Assembly (NCBI GenBank): GCA_013823855.1
Contig: PNMW01000011.1
Location: 124,001-188,000 of the forward strand
Source of the DNA: Lysobacteraceae bacterium
GTDB taxonomy: Bacteria; Pseudomonadota; Gammaproteobacteria; Nevskiales; Nevskiaceae
Direction: 5' to 3'
DNA length: 64,000 nt
Below, piece by piece: positions 28,123 to 37,395 of the stretch (positions are counted from its first letter, which is position 1; each line of letters begins with the position of its first letter). The notes beneath the pieces were generated by a model. It was not told where the DNA came from, ran no database searches, and worked only from the letters and a program-made list of their open reading frames with translations. The translations under genes were made by a program, and so were the position numbers.

Positions 28123-29451
28123 ATGAAACTGACTCGAATCTCCACCGCGCTGATCGCCGCCACCTTCGGCGCGATGACGGCATTCCCGGCGCAGGCCGAG
28201 GAACTCAACACGATGGGCGCCGATGTCGGCGCCAATGCGGCCGGCATTCCGGCCTGGACCGGTGAAGTGCTGAAGGCACCTGCCGGCTTCAAGCCCGGCA
28301 TCCTCTATCCGGACCCGTTCGCGGCGGAAAAGCCGACCCTGGTGATCACCGCGGGCAACGCCGAGGAGCACAAGGCGAATCTGACCGCCGGCCAGCTCGC
28401 GACCTTCAAGAAGTATCCGGGCTACCGGATCAACGTCTATCCGACCCACCGCACCGGCGTCTATCCGAAGGGCTACTACGACGAGACCAAGGCCAACGCC
28501 GGCAAGGCCAAGCTGTCGGAATCGGGCAATGGCGTGCTCGGCGTCAACGGCGGCCTGCCGTTCCCGCGGCCTGCGAACGGCAACGAAGCGATCTGGAACG
28601 CGCTGACCCGCTATCGCGGCGAAACCTACGAGACCGACAACGTCCAGCTTGCGGTGACCCGCGGCGGCGAATACACGCCGGTGCGTTTCCAGTACCAGCT
28701 CGACTTCCAGTTCGGCTCGCTGAACAAGAAGCCGGCCGAGCGCACCGACAACCTGCTGTTCTACTTCCTGCAGCGGATCGTCGCGCCGGCGCGTCTGGCC
28801 GGTTCGGTGCTGCTGGTGCACGAGCCGCTGGACCAGACCAAGGTGTTCCGCTCGGCCTGGACCTACAACCCGGGCCAGCGGCGCGTGCGCCAGGCGCCGA
28901 ACGTCGCCTACGACAACCCGGGCACGGCGGCCGACGGCCTGCGCACCAATGACGATTTCAACATCTACAACGGTGCCACCGATCGTTACGACTTCGAGCT
29001 GGTCGGCAAGAAGGACATCTACATTCCGTACAACAGCTACAAGCTGTCGAGCGGCGTGAAGCTGGAAGACATCGTCCGTCCCGGCCATCTGAATCCCGAG
29101 TTCACGCGCTACGAGCTGCACCGGGTCTGGGTCGTCGATTCGAAGCTCAAGAAGGGCACCTCGCACCTGTACGCGCGGCGCACCTTCTATCTCGACGAGG
29201 ACACCTGGACGCCGGTGCTGGTCGACAAGTACGACGGTCGCGGCGAGCTGTTCCGTACCGGCGAATACCACTCGATCCAGCTCTGGGACGTGCCGATGAC
29301 CTTCGGCACCGTCGAAGTCCACAGCGACCTGCAGTCCGGCCGCTTCCTGGCGCTCGGCGTGCGCACCGGCGACGACAAGATGTACGCCCCGTCGAAGCTC
29401 ACCCAGGCTGATTTCACCCCGGCCTCGTTGCGCGAATCGGGCGTCCGCTGA
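28123..29451 (+). CDS. DUF1329 family periplasmic/outer-membrane-associated protein
   Basis: The 442-residue product has a signal peptide (1-25, cleavage after PAQA) and the DUF1329 core: GVLGVNGGLPFPRP, NALTRYRG, NLLFYFLQRIVAPARLAGSVLLVHEPLDQ, TYNPGQRRVRQAP and RYELHRVWVVD. The fold of this family is related to LolA/LolB lipoprotein-lipid carriers, so a role shuttling lipid-like molecules between the RND pump and the DUF1302 barrel is plausible. It starts 20 bases after the DUF1302 stop with a clear AAGGA site. Confidence 0.9.
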   Translation: MKLTRISTALIAATFGAMTAFPAQAEELNTMGADVGANAAGIPAWTGEVLKAPAGFKPGILYPDPFAAEKPTLVITAGNAEEHKANLTAGQLATFKKYPGYRINVYPTHRTGVYPKGYYDETKANAGKAKLSESGNGVLGVNGGLPFPRPANGNEAIWNALTRYRGETYETDNVQLAVTRGGEYTPVRFQYQLDFQFGSLNKKPAERTDNLLFYFLQRIVAPARLAGSVLLVHEPLDQTKVFRSAWTYNPGQRRVRQAPNVAYDNPGTAADGLRTNDDFNIYNGATDRYDFELVGKKDIYIPYNSYKLSSGVKLEDIVRPGHLNPEFTRYELHRVWVVDSKLKKGTSHLYARRTFYLDEDTWTPVLVDKYDGRGELFRTGEYHSIQLWDVPMTFGTVEVHSDLQSGRFLALGVRTGDDKMYAPSKLTQADFTPASLRESGVR

Positions 29452-29484
29452 GCGGCGACGTCTGAACCGCGCGGCAATCGTCAC

Positions 29485-29520
29485 CAGGGCCGACGGGTCT
29501 CCCCGCCGGCCCTGTTTGTT
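29485..29520 (+). terminator. Intra-operon stem-loop followed by T-rich run
   Basis: CAGGGCCG at 29485-29492 pairs with CGGCCCTG at 29507-29514, with further pairing inside, then TTTGTT. It lies between the DUF1329 and YCF48 genes and may reduce read-through or protect the upstream mRNA end. Confidence 0.5.
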
Positions 29521-29532
29521 GGAGGAACGAAC

Positions 29533-30591
29533 ATGAAGAGGATCTCGATGCGCCAGCCGCAACGATGGACCGTGGCTGCGCTGCTCGGCGCCGGTGCGCT
29601 GGCAGCAGCGGTGCCAGTGAATGCGCAAGACGGGGCGCCGGAGACGGCTGCGGCCGAAGCATCGGCAGCCGCGCCGCTGGCCCGGCCGGCGCCGTTGTCG
29701 GTCGCGGGTCCGGTCGCGAAAGCGACCGTCGAACGCCTGCTGCTGAACGATGCCACCCGCGCCGGCAAGCGTATCGTCGCGGTCGGCGAGCACGGCTACG
29801 TGATCACCTCGGACGATGAAGGTGCCACCTGGCAGCGCGCCGCCGGCCTGCGCCGGACCATGCTGACCAAGGTGGCCTTCGCCGATGACAAGACCGGCTG
29901 GGTGGTCGGCCACGACGGCCTGATCGCGACGACCACCGATGGCGGCGCCAGCTGGAAGGAGCAGCGCTTCGCGCCGGCCGACGAGGAACCGCTGCTCGGC
30001 GTCCACGCCCGCGATGCCGCGAACGCGATCGCCGTCGGCGCTTATGGCCTGTACCTGGAAACCGCCGACGGCGGTACCACCTGGTCCGACCGGATGCTGA
30101 CGCCCGAAGGCCAGGAGGATGACCGTCACCTCAACGCGATCACCGGATTTGGCGGTGGCAAGCTGGCGATCGTCGGCGAATCCGGGCTGCTGAAGATTTC
30201 CGCCGACAACGGCGCGACCTGGACCGCCGCGACGCCGCCGTACGAAGGCTCGTACTTCGGTGCGCTGCCGATCGGCGGCGATGGCCTGATGATCTTCGGC
30301 CTGCGCGGCCAGGCCTTTGTCAGCCGCGATGCCGGCGCCACCTGGACCGCGGCCGAAGGCTCCGGCCCGGTGACCCTGCTCGGTGGTGCTGTGGCGGCCG
30401 ACGGCGCGGTGACCCTGGTCGGCTCGGCCGGTTCGGTGCGCATCAGTCGCGATGCCGGCAAGACCTTCGCGCCACTGGCGCCAGCGAAGATCGCCGCGTT
30501 CGCAACCGCGCTGCCGCTCGATGCCGGCCGCGCGCTGCTGTTCGGCGAAGCCGGCACCAGCGTTCTCGATCTTGCAGGAGATGCGAAATGA
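29533..30591 (+). CDS. YCF48-related exported beta-propeller
   Basis: The 352-residue product has a signal peptide (about 1-33) and repeated BNR/YCF48 blades, e.g. GEHGYVITSDDEGATWQRA, GHDGLIATTTDGGASWKE, GAYGLYLETADGGTTWSD and GESGLLKISADNGATWTAA in sections. In this conserved cluster the YCF48 protein always accompanies the RND protein and may be an accessory subunit. It follows GGAGGAACG and overlaps the next gene by four bases (ATGA). Confidence 0.9.
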   Translation: MKRISMRQPQRWTVAALLGAGALAAAVPVNAQDGAPETAAAEASAAAPLARPAPLSVAGPVAKATVERLLLNDATRAGKRIVAVGEHGYVITSDDEGATWQRAAGLRRTMLTKVAFADDKTGWVVGHDGLIATTTDGGASWKEQRFAPADEEPLLGVHARDAANAIAVGAYGLYLETADGGTTWSDRMLTPEGQEDDRHLNAITGFGGGKLAIVGESGLLKISADNGATWTAATPPYEGSYFGALPIGGDGLMIFGLRGQAFVSRDAGATWTAAEGSGPVTLLGGAVAADGAVTLVGSAGSVRISRDAGKTFAPLAPAKIAAFATALPLDAGRALLFGEAGTSVLDLAGDAK

Positions 30592-33008
30592 GGCCGACGC
30601 CACTCAAGACCACGGCCGATCTGCCGCGCATCGAAGGGCCGCTCGGCGGCCTGATCCAGGCGCTGTCGAACCTGCTGTTCAACAACCGGGCGCTGATGCT
30701 CGGCATCTTCGCGGCGCTGACCGTGTTCCTCGCCTGGTCGGCGAGCGGGCTGAAAGTGGACGCCGGCTTCAAGAAGATGATCCCGCTCGAACATCCGTAC
30801 ATGAAGACGTTCACGGACTACGAGCAGACCTTCGGCGGCGCCAACCGCATCATCGTCGCGCTGATCCGCGAGCCGGCCGCAGACGGCGCGCCACCGACGA
30901 CGATCTTCGACAAGGCCTTCATGGCCAGCCTGAAGGCGGCGACCGACGACCTGTTCTACATCAAAGGGGTTGATCGCCCGACGGTGCAGTCGCTGTTCAC
31001 GCCGAACGTGCGCTTCATCGAGATCGTCGAAGGCGGCTTCGCTGGCGGCAACGTCATTCCGGCGACCTTCCAGGGCGAGCCGGAGGACCTGGAAACCGTC
31101 CGCCGCAACGTCCAGAAAGCCGGTCTGGTCGGCCGTCTGGTGTCGAACGACCTGCACGGTGCCTTGATCCGCGCCGACCTGCTCGATGTCGATCCGGAAA
31201 CCGGCGAAAAGCTCAACTACCCGCGGATCGCCGCCGAGCTGGAAGCGCTGCGCGCGAAGTACCAGAAGGACGGCGTGCAGGTGCACATCATCGGCTTCGC
31301 CAAGGCGGTCGGCGACATCACCGAAGGGGCGAAGGGCGTCATCGCCTTCTTCCTGATCGCCTTCGTGATCACGTCCTTGCTGCTGCTCTGGTACACCAAG
31401 TCGGCGAAGCTGACCGGGGTCGCGCTGGTCTGCGCGCTGCTGCCGGTGCTGTGGCTGCTCGGCACCCTGCCGCTGGTCGGCTATGGCATCGATCCGCTGT
31501 CGATCCTGGTGCCGTTCCTGATCTTCTCGATCGGCTGCAGCCACGCCGTGCAGATGACCAACGCCTGGAAGGACGCGATCGCCGACGGCTTCGATGCCAC
31601 CGATGCCTCGCGCTTCGCGTTCAGCCAGCTGTTCATTCCGGGGACGCTGGCGCTGGTCACCAATGCGCTCGGCTTTCTGGTGATCATGCTGATCGAGATC
31701 GACATCGTCCGCGAGCTGGGCATCACGGCCACGCTCGGGGTGTCTTTAATGATCGTCACCAACAAGATGGTGCTGCCGATCCTGCTGACCTATCTGAAGA
31801 TCAGTCAGGCCACGCTCGACAAGAAGCTGGCGCTTGAAAACAGCTTCGATCCGTTCTGGCGCGCCTGCTCGCACTTCGCCGAGAAGCGCACCGCGCTCTG
31901 GGCGATCGCCGGTTCGGTGCTGCTGCTGGCGGTCGGCTTCGTGCTGGCCCGCGAGCAGAAGGTCGGCGATCTCGGTTCCGGCCTGCCGGAGCTGCGCGAA
32001 GACTCGCGTTACAACCGCGACAACGCCGCGATCACCGGCAACTTCAAGATCGGCGTCGACGTGATCTCGATCGTCGTGCAAACGAAGGACATCGACGGCG
32101 CCTGCACCGATCACCGGGTGATGGATGCAATGGACGCCTTCGAGTGGAAGATGAAGAACGTCGATGGCATCGCCAGCGCGATCTCGCTGCCCAGCATGGC
32201 CAAGATCGTCAACGCCGGCTTCAACGAGGGGAGCCTGCGCTGGCGCGTGCTGGCCCGCAATCGCGATGTGCTGGCGCAGGCGGTGACGCCGATCGATACC
32301 GGCACCGGTCTGCTGAATTCCGATTGCTCGGCAATGCAGATGCTGTTCTTCACCAGCGATCACCAGGGCGAAACGCTCGCCCGCATCGTGCAGTCGGTGA
32401 AGGACTGGAATACTGCGTTCCATGCACCGGACAGCGAGTTCGCCGAGATCGCACCGCTGGTCGAGTTCAAGCTGGCTTCCGGCAATGCCGGCGTGATGGC
32501 GGCGACCAACGAAGCGGTCGAGGAAGCCGACAAGCACGAGCTGGCGGCGATCTTCGGCGCGATCACCCTGATGTGCCTGCTGACCTTCCGCTCGTTCGGC
32601 GCCACCCTGTGCATCATCCTGCCGCTGGCGCTGGTGTCGCTGCTGAACAATGCGCTGATGGCGACGCTCGACATCGGTCTGAAGGTCTCGACGCTGCCGG
32701 TGATCGCGCTCGGCGTCGGCGTCGGTGTCGACTACGGCATCTACCTGTATGACCGCATCGAGGTGCATCTGCACCACGGCATGAGTCTGGTCGAGGCGTT
32801 CTTCAACGCGCTGAAGGAACGCGGTGCGGCGGCGGCGTTCACCGCGGTGACGATGAGCCTCGGTGTCGCCACCTGGGCGTTCTCGGCGCTGAAGTTCCAG
32901 GCCGACATGGGCGTGCTGCTGAGCTTCATGTTCCTGGTCAACATGCTGGGCGCGCTGATCCTGCTGCCGTCGCTGCTGGCGTTCTTCGTCAAGGCGAAGA
33001 AGGCCTGA
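30588..33008 (+). CDS. RND superfamily (MMPL-type) transporter
   Basis: The 806-residue inner-membrane protein has the duplicated RND layout: TM1 (about 38-57), a large periplasmic domain, a bundle of five TM helices (about 245-400), TM7 (about 440), a second periplasmic domain, and a second TM bundle (about 640-800). The MMPL/sterol-sensing-like stretches VPFLIFSIGCSHAVQMTNAW and GVGVGVDYGIYLYDRIE are present. Related pumps move hopanoids, lipids or hydrophobic compounds. Coupled to the YCF48 gene; with DUF1302 and DUF1329 it could form an envelope-spanning lipid route. Confidence 0.93.
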   Translation: MRPTPLKTTADLPRIEGPLGGLIQALSNLLFNNRALMLGIFAALTVFLAWSASGLKVDAGFKKMIPLEHPYMKTFTDYEQTFGGANRIIVALIREPAADGAPPTTIFDKAFMASLKAATDDLFYIKGVDRPTVQSLFTPNVRFIEIVEGGFAGGNVIPATFQGEPEDLETVRRNVQKAGLVGRLVSNDLHGALIRADLLDVDPETGEKLNYPRIAAELEALRAKYQKDGVQVHIIGFAKAVGDITEGAKGVIAFFLIAFVITSLLLLWYTKSAKLTGVALVCALLPVLWLLGTLPLVGYGIDPLSILVPFLIFSIGCSHAVQMTNAWKDAIADGFDATDASRFAFSQLFIPGTLALVTNALGFLVIMLIEIDIVRELGITATLGVSLMIVTNKMVLPILLTYLKISQATLDKKLALENSFDPFWRACSHFAEKRTALWAIAGSVLLLAVGFVLAREQKVGDLGSGLPELREDSRYNRDNAAITGNFKIGVDVISIVVQTKDIDGACTDHRVMDAMDAFEWKMKNVDGIASAISLPSMAKIVNAGFNEGSLRWRVLARNRDVLAQAVTPIDTGTGLLNSDCSAMQMLFFTSDHQGETLARIVQSVKDWNTAFHAPDSEFAEIAPLVEFKLASGNAGVMAATNEAVEEADKHELAAIFGAITLMCLLTFRSFGATLCIILPLALVSLLNNALMATLDIGLKVSTLPVIALGVGVGVDYGIYLYDRIEVHLHHGMSLVEAFFNALKERGAAAAFTAVTMSLGVATWAFSALKFQADMGVLLSFMFLVNMLGALILLPSLLAFFVKAKKA

Positions 33009-33080
33009 GGCGGCGAGCGGCGGGACCATTCGGAAGATCCGCGTTCGCGCCGGCGCGCGTTCGCGGATAATCCGGCCCCC

Positions 33081-33833
33081 ATGAACCTGCCGCCACCCAA
33101 GCCCGTCGTCATCGGCCTGCCGTCGCTGCCGAAACTGCGGGCCGCGATCGCCGCCGACGGCTTTGCCTTCGTCAGCAGCACCGCGATGCAGGGTGTGCTG
33201 CTGGCGACCGGTTCACTGAACGACTGGCCGGCGTTCAGCGCCAGCTGGAACGATCTGGCGCTCGATACCTTCATGGCCGATGGCGGGCGTTATCGCCGCC
33301 GCCGGCATGCGGTCTATGCCGTCGAAGCGGGCGCGCCGATCGTCCGCGAAGCCCACCAGCCGCACTGGCAGGGGCTGGAATACAACCCGCTGAATGGCGG
33401 CGTTGCGCGCTGGTTCGAGCCGGTGACGCAGGCGGTCGGCAACGGCGACAGCCTGCACACCATCCTGCGCTGGTGCGCCGGCCTGTTCGGCCGCTTGTCG
33501 CCGGACGTGGCCGCGTGGCGCGTCGAGGTGCACCAGTTCCGCATCGAGGCCGGTCCGGGCATTGCCGGCCAGCCGACTCCGGAAGGCGCGCACCGCGACG
33601 GTGTCGACCACGTGCTGGTGCTGATGATCCGCCGCCACAACATCGTCGAAGGCCGGACCACGATCATCGCCGAGGACGACAGCCAGCTCGGCAGCTTCAC
33701 CTTGACCGATCCGTTCGATGCCGCACTGGTCGACGACAGCCGCGTGCGTCACGGCGTGACGCCGGTCGAAGCGCTCGATCCCAGTCAGCCGGCCTGGCGC
33801 GACGTGCTGGTGGTGACCTTCAAGCGGCGCTGA
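33081..33833 (+). CDS. 2OG-Fe(II) dioxygenase family protein (isoleucine-dioxygenase-like)
   Basis: The 250-residue product belongs to the 2OG-Fe_Oxy_2 type (PF10014), which includes L-isoleucine 4-hydroxylase. The iron motif is HRDG (in EGAHRDGVDHVLVLMI) with the distal His in RVRHGVTPV and a nearby Arg-rich 2-oxoglutarate site. VEVHQFRI is also typical. It stands alone, 72 bases after the RND gene; the substrate is unknown and amino acid hydroxylation is inference from the family. Confidence 0.85.
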   Translation: MNLPPPKPVVIGLPSLPKLRAAIAADGFAFVSSTAMQGVLLATGSLNDWPAFSASWNDLALDTFMADGGRYRRRRHAVYAVEAGAPIVREAHQPHWQGLEYNPLNGGVARWFEPVTQAVGNGDSLHTILRWCAGLFGRLSPDVAAWRVEVHQFRIEAGPGIAGQPTPEGAHRDGVDHVLVLMIRRHNIVEGRTTIIAEDDSQLGSFTLTDPFDAALVDDSRVRHGVTPVEALDPSQPAWRDVLVVTFKRR

Positions 33834-33939
33834 GGCCAAGCCCGGCTGGCAAGGTTGGCGGCCACGTCATCCCTGGGCCGGCGCCGGCCCGACCATCGAT
33901 GGCCGGGCGCCTGATATTGGCCGGCAGCGCGTGCGGATA

Positions 33940-34539
33940 TCAGGCCCAGGCCTCGGCGTTCTTCACCACGACGTTGAAGCCGTCGGCAATCTCGGCCAGC
34001 GCGGTGTCGTGCACCTGCGAAGCCGGGATGGTGCCGCCCAGCGCCCCCGGCAGCGGCCGTGTGGCGCAGGCATCGGCGACCACCGTCGCCCGGTAGCCGT
34101 GATCGGTGGCGGAGCGGGCGGTTGCCGAAATGCACATGTGGGTCATCGCGCCGGCAATGATCACTTCGCTGCGGCCGGTGGCTTTCAGCGCATCGGCAAG
34201 GCCGGTCGCGGTGAAGCAGTTCGGGTAGTTCTTCTCGATCACCGTTTCGCCGGCGGCGGGTTTCACGGCGTCGATCAGGCCGAAGTACGGCCCGGTCGGA
34301 TCGAAGATCGGCGCGCCGGGGCCGGTCTTGTGCTGGAAGTGGAACACCGGCACGCCGTGGGCGCGGGCCAGCGCCAGCAGCTTCTTTGTCTCGGTCAGCG
34401 CGCGATCGATCTGGTCGAGCTTCAGTGCACCGCTCTGGTACTCGTTCTGCAGGTCGATCACCAGCAGCGCGGAGTTGGCCAGCGGCGACGGCGTCAGCGG
34501 CGCGCCGGCGATCTGGGTCAGGGTCTTCGGTTCGGCCAT
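33940..34539 (-). CDS. Isochorismatase-family cysteine hydrolase
   Basis: The 199-residue product has the family triad: Asp in LLVIDLQNEY, Lys in TVIEKNYPNCF and Cys in GAMTHMCISATAR, with the cis-peptide region GAMTHMC. Such enzymes hydrolyse amides or isochorismate-like substrates; the exact substrate cannot be told. Convergent with the dioxygenase gene, with a GC-rich palindrome (GGGCCGGCGCCGGCCC) near 33881 between them. Confidence 0.92.
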   Translation of the reverse strand: MAEPKTLTQIAGAPLTPSPLANSALLVIDLQNEYQSGALKLDQIDRALTETKKLLALARAHGVPVFHFQHKTGPGAPIFDPTGPYFGLIDAVKPAAGETVIEKNYPNCFTATGLADALKATGRSEVIIAGAMTHMCISATARSATDHGYRATVVADACATRPLPGALGGTIPASQVHDTALAEIADGFNVVVKNAEAWA

Positions 34540-34644
34540 GCGGCGCTCTCCTCGGTCAGGCTTGTTGTTGTCGTTGATGCGTTGCGTTGACCGTAGCAGG
34601 GCCGGCCGCGCCCGCCCATGCGGGCAAGCCTGACCGGCCCCTGG

Positions 34645-35163
34645 TCAGGCAGCGTCGACGTGCTGCGGAATCGGCTGGCCGTTGTCGAAGAAGGCCATCG
34701 ACACCGAGTTCAGACAGTAGCGCTGGCCGCTGGGCTTGGGGCCATCGTTGAAGACATGGCCCAGGTGGCCGTCGCAGCGCCGGCAGCGGATCTCGGTCCG
34801 GATCATGCCGTAGCTGTAGTCCGAGATGTTGCGGACATGGCTGGCGTCGAACGGCTCGAAGAAGCTCGGCCAGCCGGTGCCGGAATCGAACTTGGCGGTC
34901 GAGCGGAACAGCGGCAGGCCGCACAGCCGGCAGGCGTAGACGCCGTCCTTCTTGTTGTCGTTGAAATGGCCGCAGAAAGCGCGCTCGGTGCCGTGTTCCA
35001 GCAGCACCCGCCGTTCCTCGGCAGTCAGGCCCTCGGCCCGCGTCTGCTTCAAGCTGTCGCTGATCGGGCGCAGATCGTAGCCGCTGGGGCTGACGGTCAC
35101 GGCGTTGGCGGCTTCGGCGGCATCCTGCTTGCCGGCGGCCGGCTTCTTGTCGAACAGACTCAT
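34645..35163 (-). CDS. msrB: Peptide methionine-(R)-S-oxide reductase
   Basis: Repairs the R-isomer of oxidised methionine. The 172-residue product has both zinc CxxC knuckles (CRLC and CRRC), FDSGTGWPSFFEP, DGHLGHVFNDGP and the catalytic Cys in GQRYCLNSVSM. The N-terminal 30 residues are an extra Ala/Lys-rich stretch without a signal peptide, so it is cytoplasmic. Its ATG overlaps the msrA stop by four bases. Confidence 0.96.
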   Translation of the reverse strand: MSLFDKKPAAGKQDAAEAANAVTVSPSGYDLRPISDSLKQTRAEGLTAEERRVLLEHGTERAFCGHFNDNKKDGVYACRLCGLPLFRSTAKFDSGTGWPSFFEPFDASHVRNISDYSYGMIRTEIRCRRCDGHLGHVFNDGPKPSGQRYCLNSVSMAFFDNGQPIPQHVDAA

Positions 35164-35789
35164 TTGCGGAGGTACTCGGTGAACGTGTGTTCGAGCTTGT
35201 CGACCTTCGGAGCCGCCACGCCCGCGATGTACGGCTGGCCGGGATTCCGGATCGCGTAGTCCTGATGATAGGTCTCGGCGCGGTAGAAGCGTTCCAGCGG
35301 GGTCAGCACGGTGACGATCGGGCTGCGGAACACCTGCGCCGCGTCCAGCTGGGCGATGTAGGCGGCGGCGACCTCGCGCTCCGCCTCGCTCTGGAAAAAG
35401 ATCGCCGAGCGGTACTGCCGGCCGCGGTCATTGCCCTGGCGATCGACCTGGGTCGGGTCATGGGCCACGGCGAACAGCACCTTCAGCAGCTGGCCGTAGG
35501 ACATCACCGCCGGGTCGTAGACGATCTTGACGACCTCGGCGTGATTCGTGCGGCCGCTGCACACGGCCTCGTAGTTGGCGGTGTCCGCGGTGCCGCCGGC
35601 GTAGCCGGAAATCACCTCGGAGACGCCGTCGAGGCGCTCGAACACCGCCTCGACGCACCAGAAGCAGCCGGCCGCGAACACGGCTTCCTGCGGGCCCGGC
35701 ACCAGCGCGGCCAGGTCGCGTGCCGGATCGGGGAAGCCCGAGTGATCGGTGCGGCGCGCGGCTGCGGGGAGTTCGCAAATGCTGTTCAT
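35160..35789 (-). CDS. msrA: Peptide methionine-(S)-S-oxide reductase
   Basis: Repairs the S-isomer of oxidised methionine. The 209-residue product carries the active GCFWCVEAVF motif, SGYAGGTADTANYEAVCSGRT and HDPTQVDRQGNDRGRQYRS. The ATG at 35789 is the family-like start; upstream codons in frame to 35975 do not resemble the family. First gene of an msrA-msrB operon. Confidence 0.96.
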   Translation of the reverse strand: MNSICELPAAARRTDHSGFPDPARDLAALVPGPQEAVFAAGCFWCVEAVFERLDGVSEVISGYAGGTADTANYEAVCSGRTNHAEVVKIVYDPAVMSYGQLLKVLFAVAHDPTQVDRQGNDRGRQYRSAIFFQSEAEREVAAAYIAQLDAAQVFRSPIVTVLTPLERFYRAETYHQDYAIRNPGQPYIAGVAAPKVDKLEHTFTEYLRK

Positions 35790-35971
35790 ACGGATCTCGC
35801 GTAACGGAGTGGAGATGGCGGCCACAGCTGCCGCCGGAGCGGCCCGCGCGCGCCACCGGGCGAGCAGGCGGATCATGCGCCGAATCGTCGCGGCCGGCGC
35901 CGGGCCGCGTCTGTACCGGCGCGTTCCGGATTCATGATCGATGCGGCAGGCAGCGCAGGGTCCGGGATCGC

Positions 35972-36400
35972 TCAAGTGGACGTGGCAGTGCCGGCGTCTT
36001 GGCCCGACTGGCGCTGGATGAATTCGATCTTGTAGCCGTCCGGGTCCTCGACGAAGGCGATGACCGTGGTGCCGTGCTTCATCGGGCCGGCTTCGCGGGT
36101 GACCTTGCCGCCGCGCGCCTTGACCTGCGCACAGGCCGCATAGGCGTCAGCCACTTCCAGGGCCACGTGACCGTAGGCATTGCCGAGCTCATAGCTCGAC
36201 GTATCCCAGTTGTGGGTCAGCTCCAGCTCGGCGCCGAGCTGGACGCCGTCGACGCGCGCCCGCTCGCCGAGAAAGGCCAGCGTGAAGCGGCCTTCCGGGT
36301 AGTCGCGGCGCGAGACCAGTTGCAGGCCGAGCACGTCGCGGTAGAAGGCGATCGAGCGATCGAGATCGCCGACGCGCAGCATGGTGTGGAGGATCTTCAT
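35972..36400 (-). CDS. gloA: Lactoylglutathione lyase (glyoxalase I)
   Basis: Converts the methylglyoxal-glutathione hemithioacetal to S-lactoylglutathione. The 142-residue product matches GloA length and metal ligands: His5 (MKILH), Glu in ELELTHNW, His in YGHVALEV and Glu in YKIEFIQ, plus GLQLVSRRDYPEGRFTLAFL. The ATG at 36400 is the family start; the open frame to 36595 is not homologous. Confidence 0.95.
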   Translation of the reverse strand: MKILHTMLRVGDLDRSIAFYRDVLGLQLVSRRDYPEGRFTLAFLGERARVDGVQLGAELELTHNWDTSSYELGNAYGHVALEVADAYAACAQVKARGGKVTREAGPMKHGTTVIAFVEDPDGYKIEFIQRQSGQDAGTATST

Positions 36401-36547
36401 GTTCGGGCTCCGCGGCAGGGTGCATCGGAAAGAGGGACGCGCAAGATGCCGGCAATGCCGGGGCGGGCGCATCTCGGTCGGTCTCCGGAACGTGGGGGAT
36501 TCGGGCCGCCGTTCAACCGCGGGGCATGCCTCGTGCGAGGATTTTCT

Positions 36548-36574
36548 CGCGCGCCAGGCCCGGCCTGGCGCGCG
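36548..36574. repeat. Perfect GC-rich palindrome between gloA and HNH genes
   Basis: CGCGCGCCAGGC at 36548-36559 pairs exactly with 36563-36574 across a 3-base centre, in the divergent promoter region of gloA (minus) and the HNH gene (plus). ATTTTCT on the left flank would only serve a minus-strand transcript, and no minus-strand gene precedes it, so an operator or REP-like role is more likely than termination. Confidence 0.5.
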
Positions 36575-36654
36575 ATGCACGTCCCGCTGCAACATCGCCG
36601 GTCCATGCTTGCGGCGGACACACAGCTTTCTGAAAGTCGGCTAAAGTCAAGGAC

Positions 36655-37218
36655 ATGATGCATTCGATCCTCAAGCTTGATATCGGTGGCATGCCGGTTG
36701 GCTGGATTCGTTGGCAGACCGCTGCAACGCTTTACGCCCGAGACTGCGTGCGTTGGGAAACCGGCGCCGAGCGCTTCGTCGTCCGCGGCGGCATCAATGC
36801 CCGCACCGGGCAGCCGTCCGAGTTGCGCATCGGCTCGATCATCGCCGTCGCCGACCGTTCGCGGCGCCACAATGGCGGCAATGCGCCGCTGCTGACCAAC
36901 CGCACGCTGTTCCAGCGCGACAAGAATCTCTGCCTGTACTGCGGCCGGCAGTTCTCGCCGAACGACCTGACCCGCGATCACATCATCCCGGCCTCGCGCG
37001 GCGGCGATTCGGTCTGGGAAAACTGCGTCACCGCCTGCCGGGCCTGCAACCAGTACAAGGACGATCGCACGCCCGAGGAAGCCGGCATGAAACTGCTGGC
37101 GGTGCCGTACATCCCGAATCTGGCGCAATACCTGATCCTGTCGAACCGCCGGATCCTGGCCGACCAGATGGAATTCCTGCTCGCCTACGCGCGCAAGAAG
37201 GTTGCAGTCAGTCATTGA
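36655..37218 (+). CDS. HNH endonuclease family protein
   Basis: The 187-residue product has a central HNH nuclease domain with zinc ligands: LCLYCGRQFSPNDLTRDHIIP, then GGDSVWENCVTACRACNQYK (CxxC...DHIIP...N...CxxCN). Length and flanks match a widespread chromosomal HNH group in gammaproteobacteria whose role is unknown. Two ATGs are possible (36655, 36658). It is the last intact core gene before the island. Confidence 0.9.
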   Translation: MMHSILKLDIGGMPVGWIRWQTAATLYARDCVRWETGAERFVVRGGINARTGQPSELRIGSIIAVADRSRRHNGGNAPLLTNRTLFQRDKNLCLYCGRQFSPNDLTRDHIIPASRGGDSVWENCVTACRACNQYKDDRTPEEAGMKLLAVPYIPNLAQYLILSNRRILADQMEFLLAYARKKVAVSH

Positions 37219-37263
37219 TTTGCGGGATCGTCGGCGGCCCCGAACTGCCCCGACCCCGACGCC

Positions 37264-37395
37264 GTGACCTCATCTGCCGCTGTTCCGACCGCTCCCGCGC
37301 GTCTCGCCGCCACCGTTCTGCTGCTGCGCGACGGCGCCGACGGCATGGAAGTGTTCATGGTGGTGCGCCATCAGCAGATGTTAGCTGCTAATTAG
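37264..37395 (+). pseudogene. Nudix hydrolase 5' fragment, cut by the island
   Basis: A GTG start opens a frame whose first 39 residues resemble the N-terminus of Nudix/CoA-pyrophosphatase-like proteins (AATVLLLRDGADGMEVFMVVRHQQM). Homology stops at 37380; four foreign codons and a TAG follow at 37393. The Nudix box itself is missing, so the product cannot be active. High-GC codon use also ends here. The rest of the gene is expected at the far side of the island, outside this window. Confidence 0.75.

Noticed and set aside
33872..33900. GC palindrome between the dioxygenase and isochorismatase genes as a terminator
   Set aside because: The stem lacks a T run on either strand.
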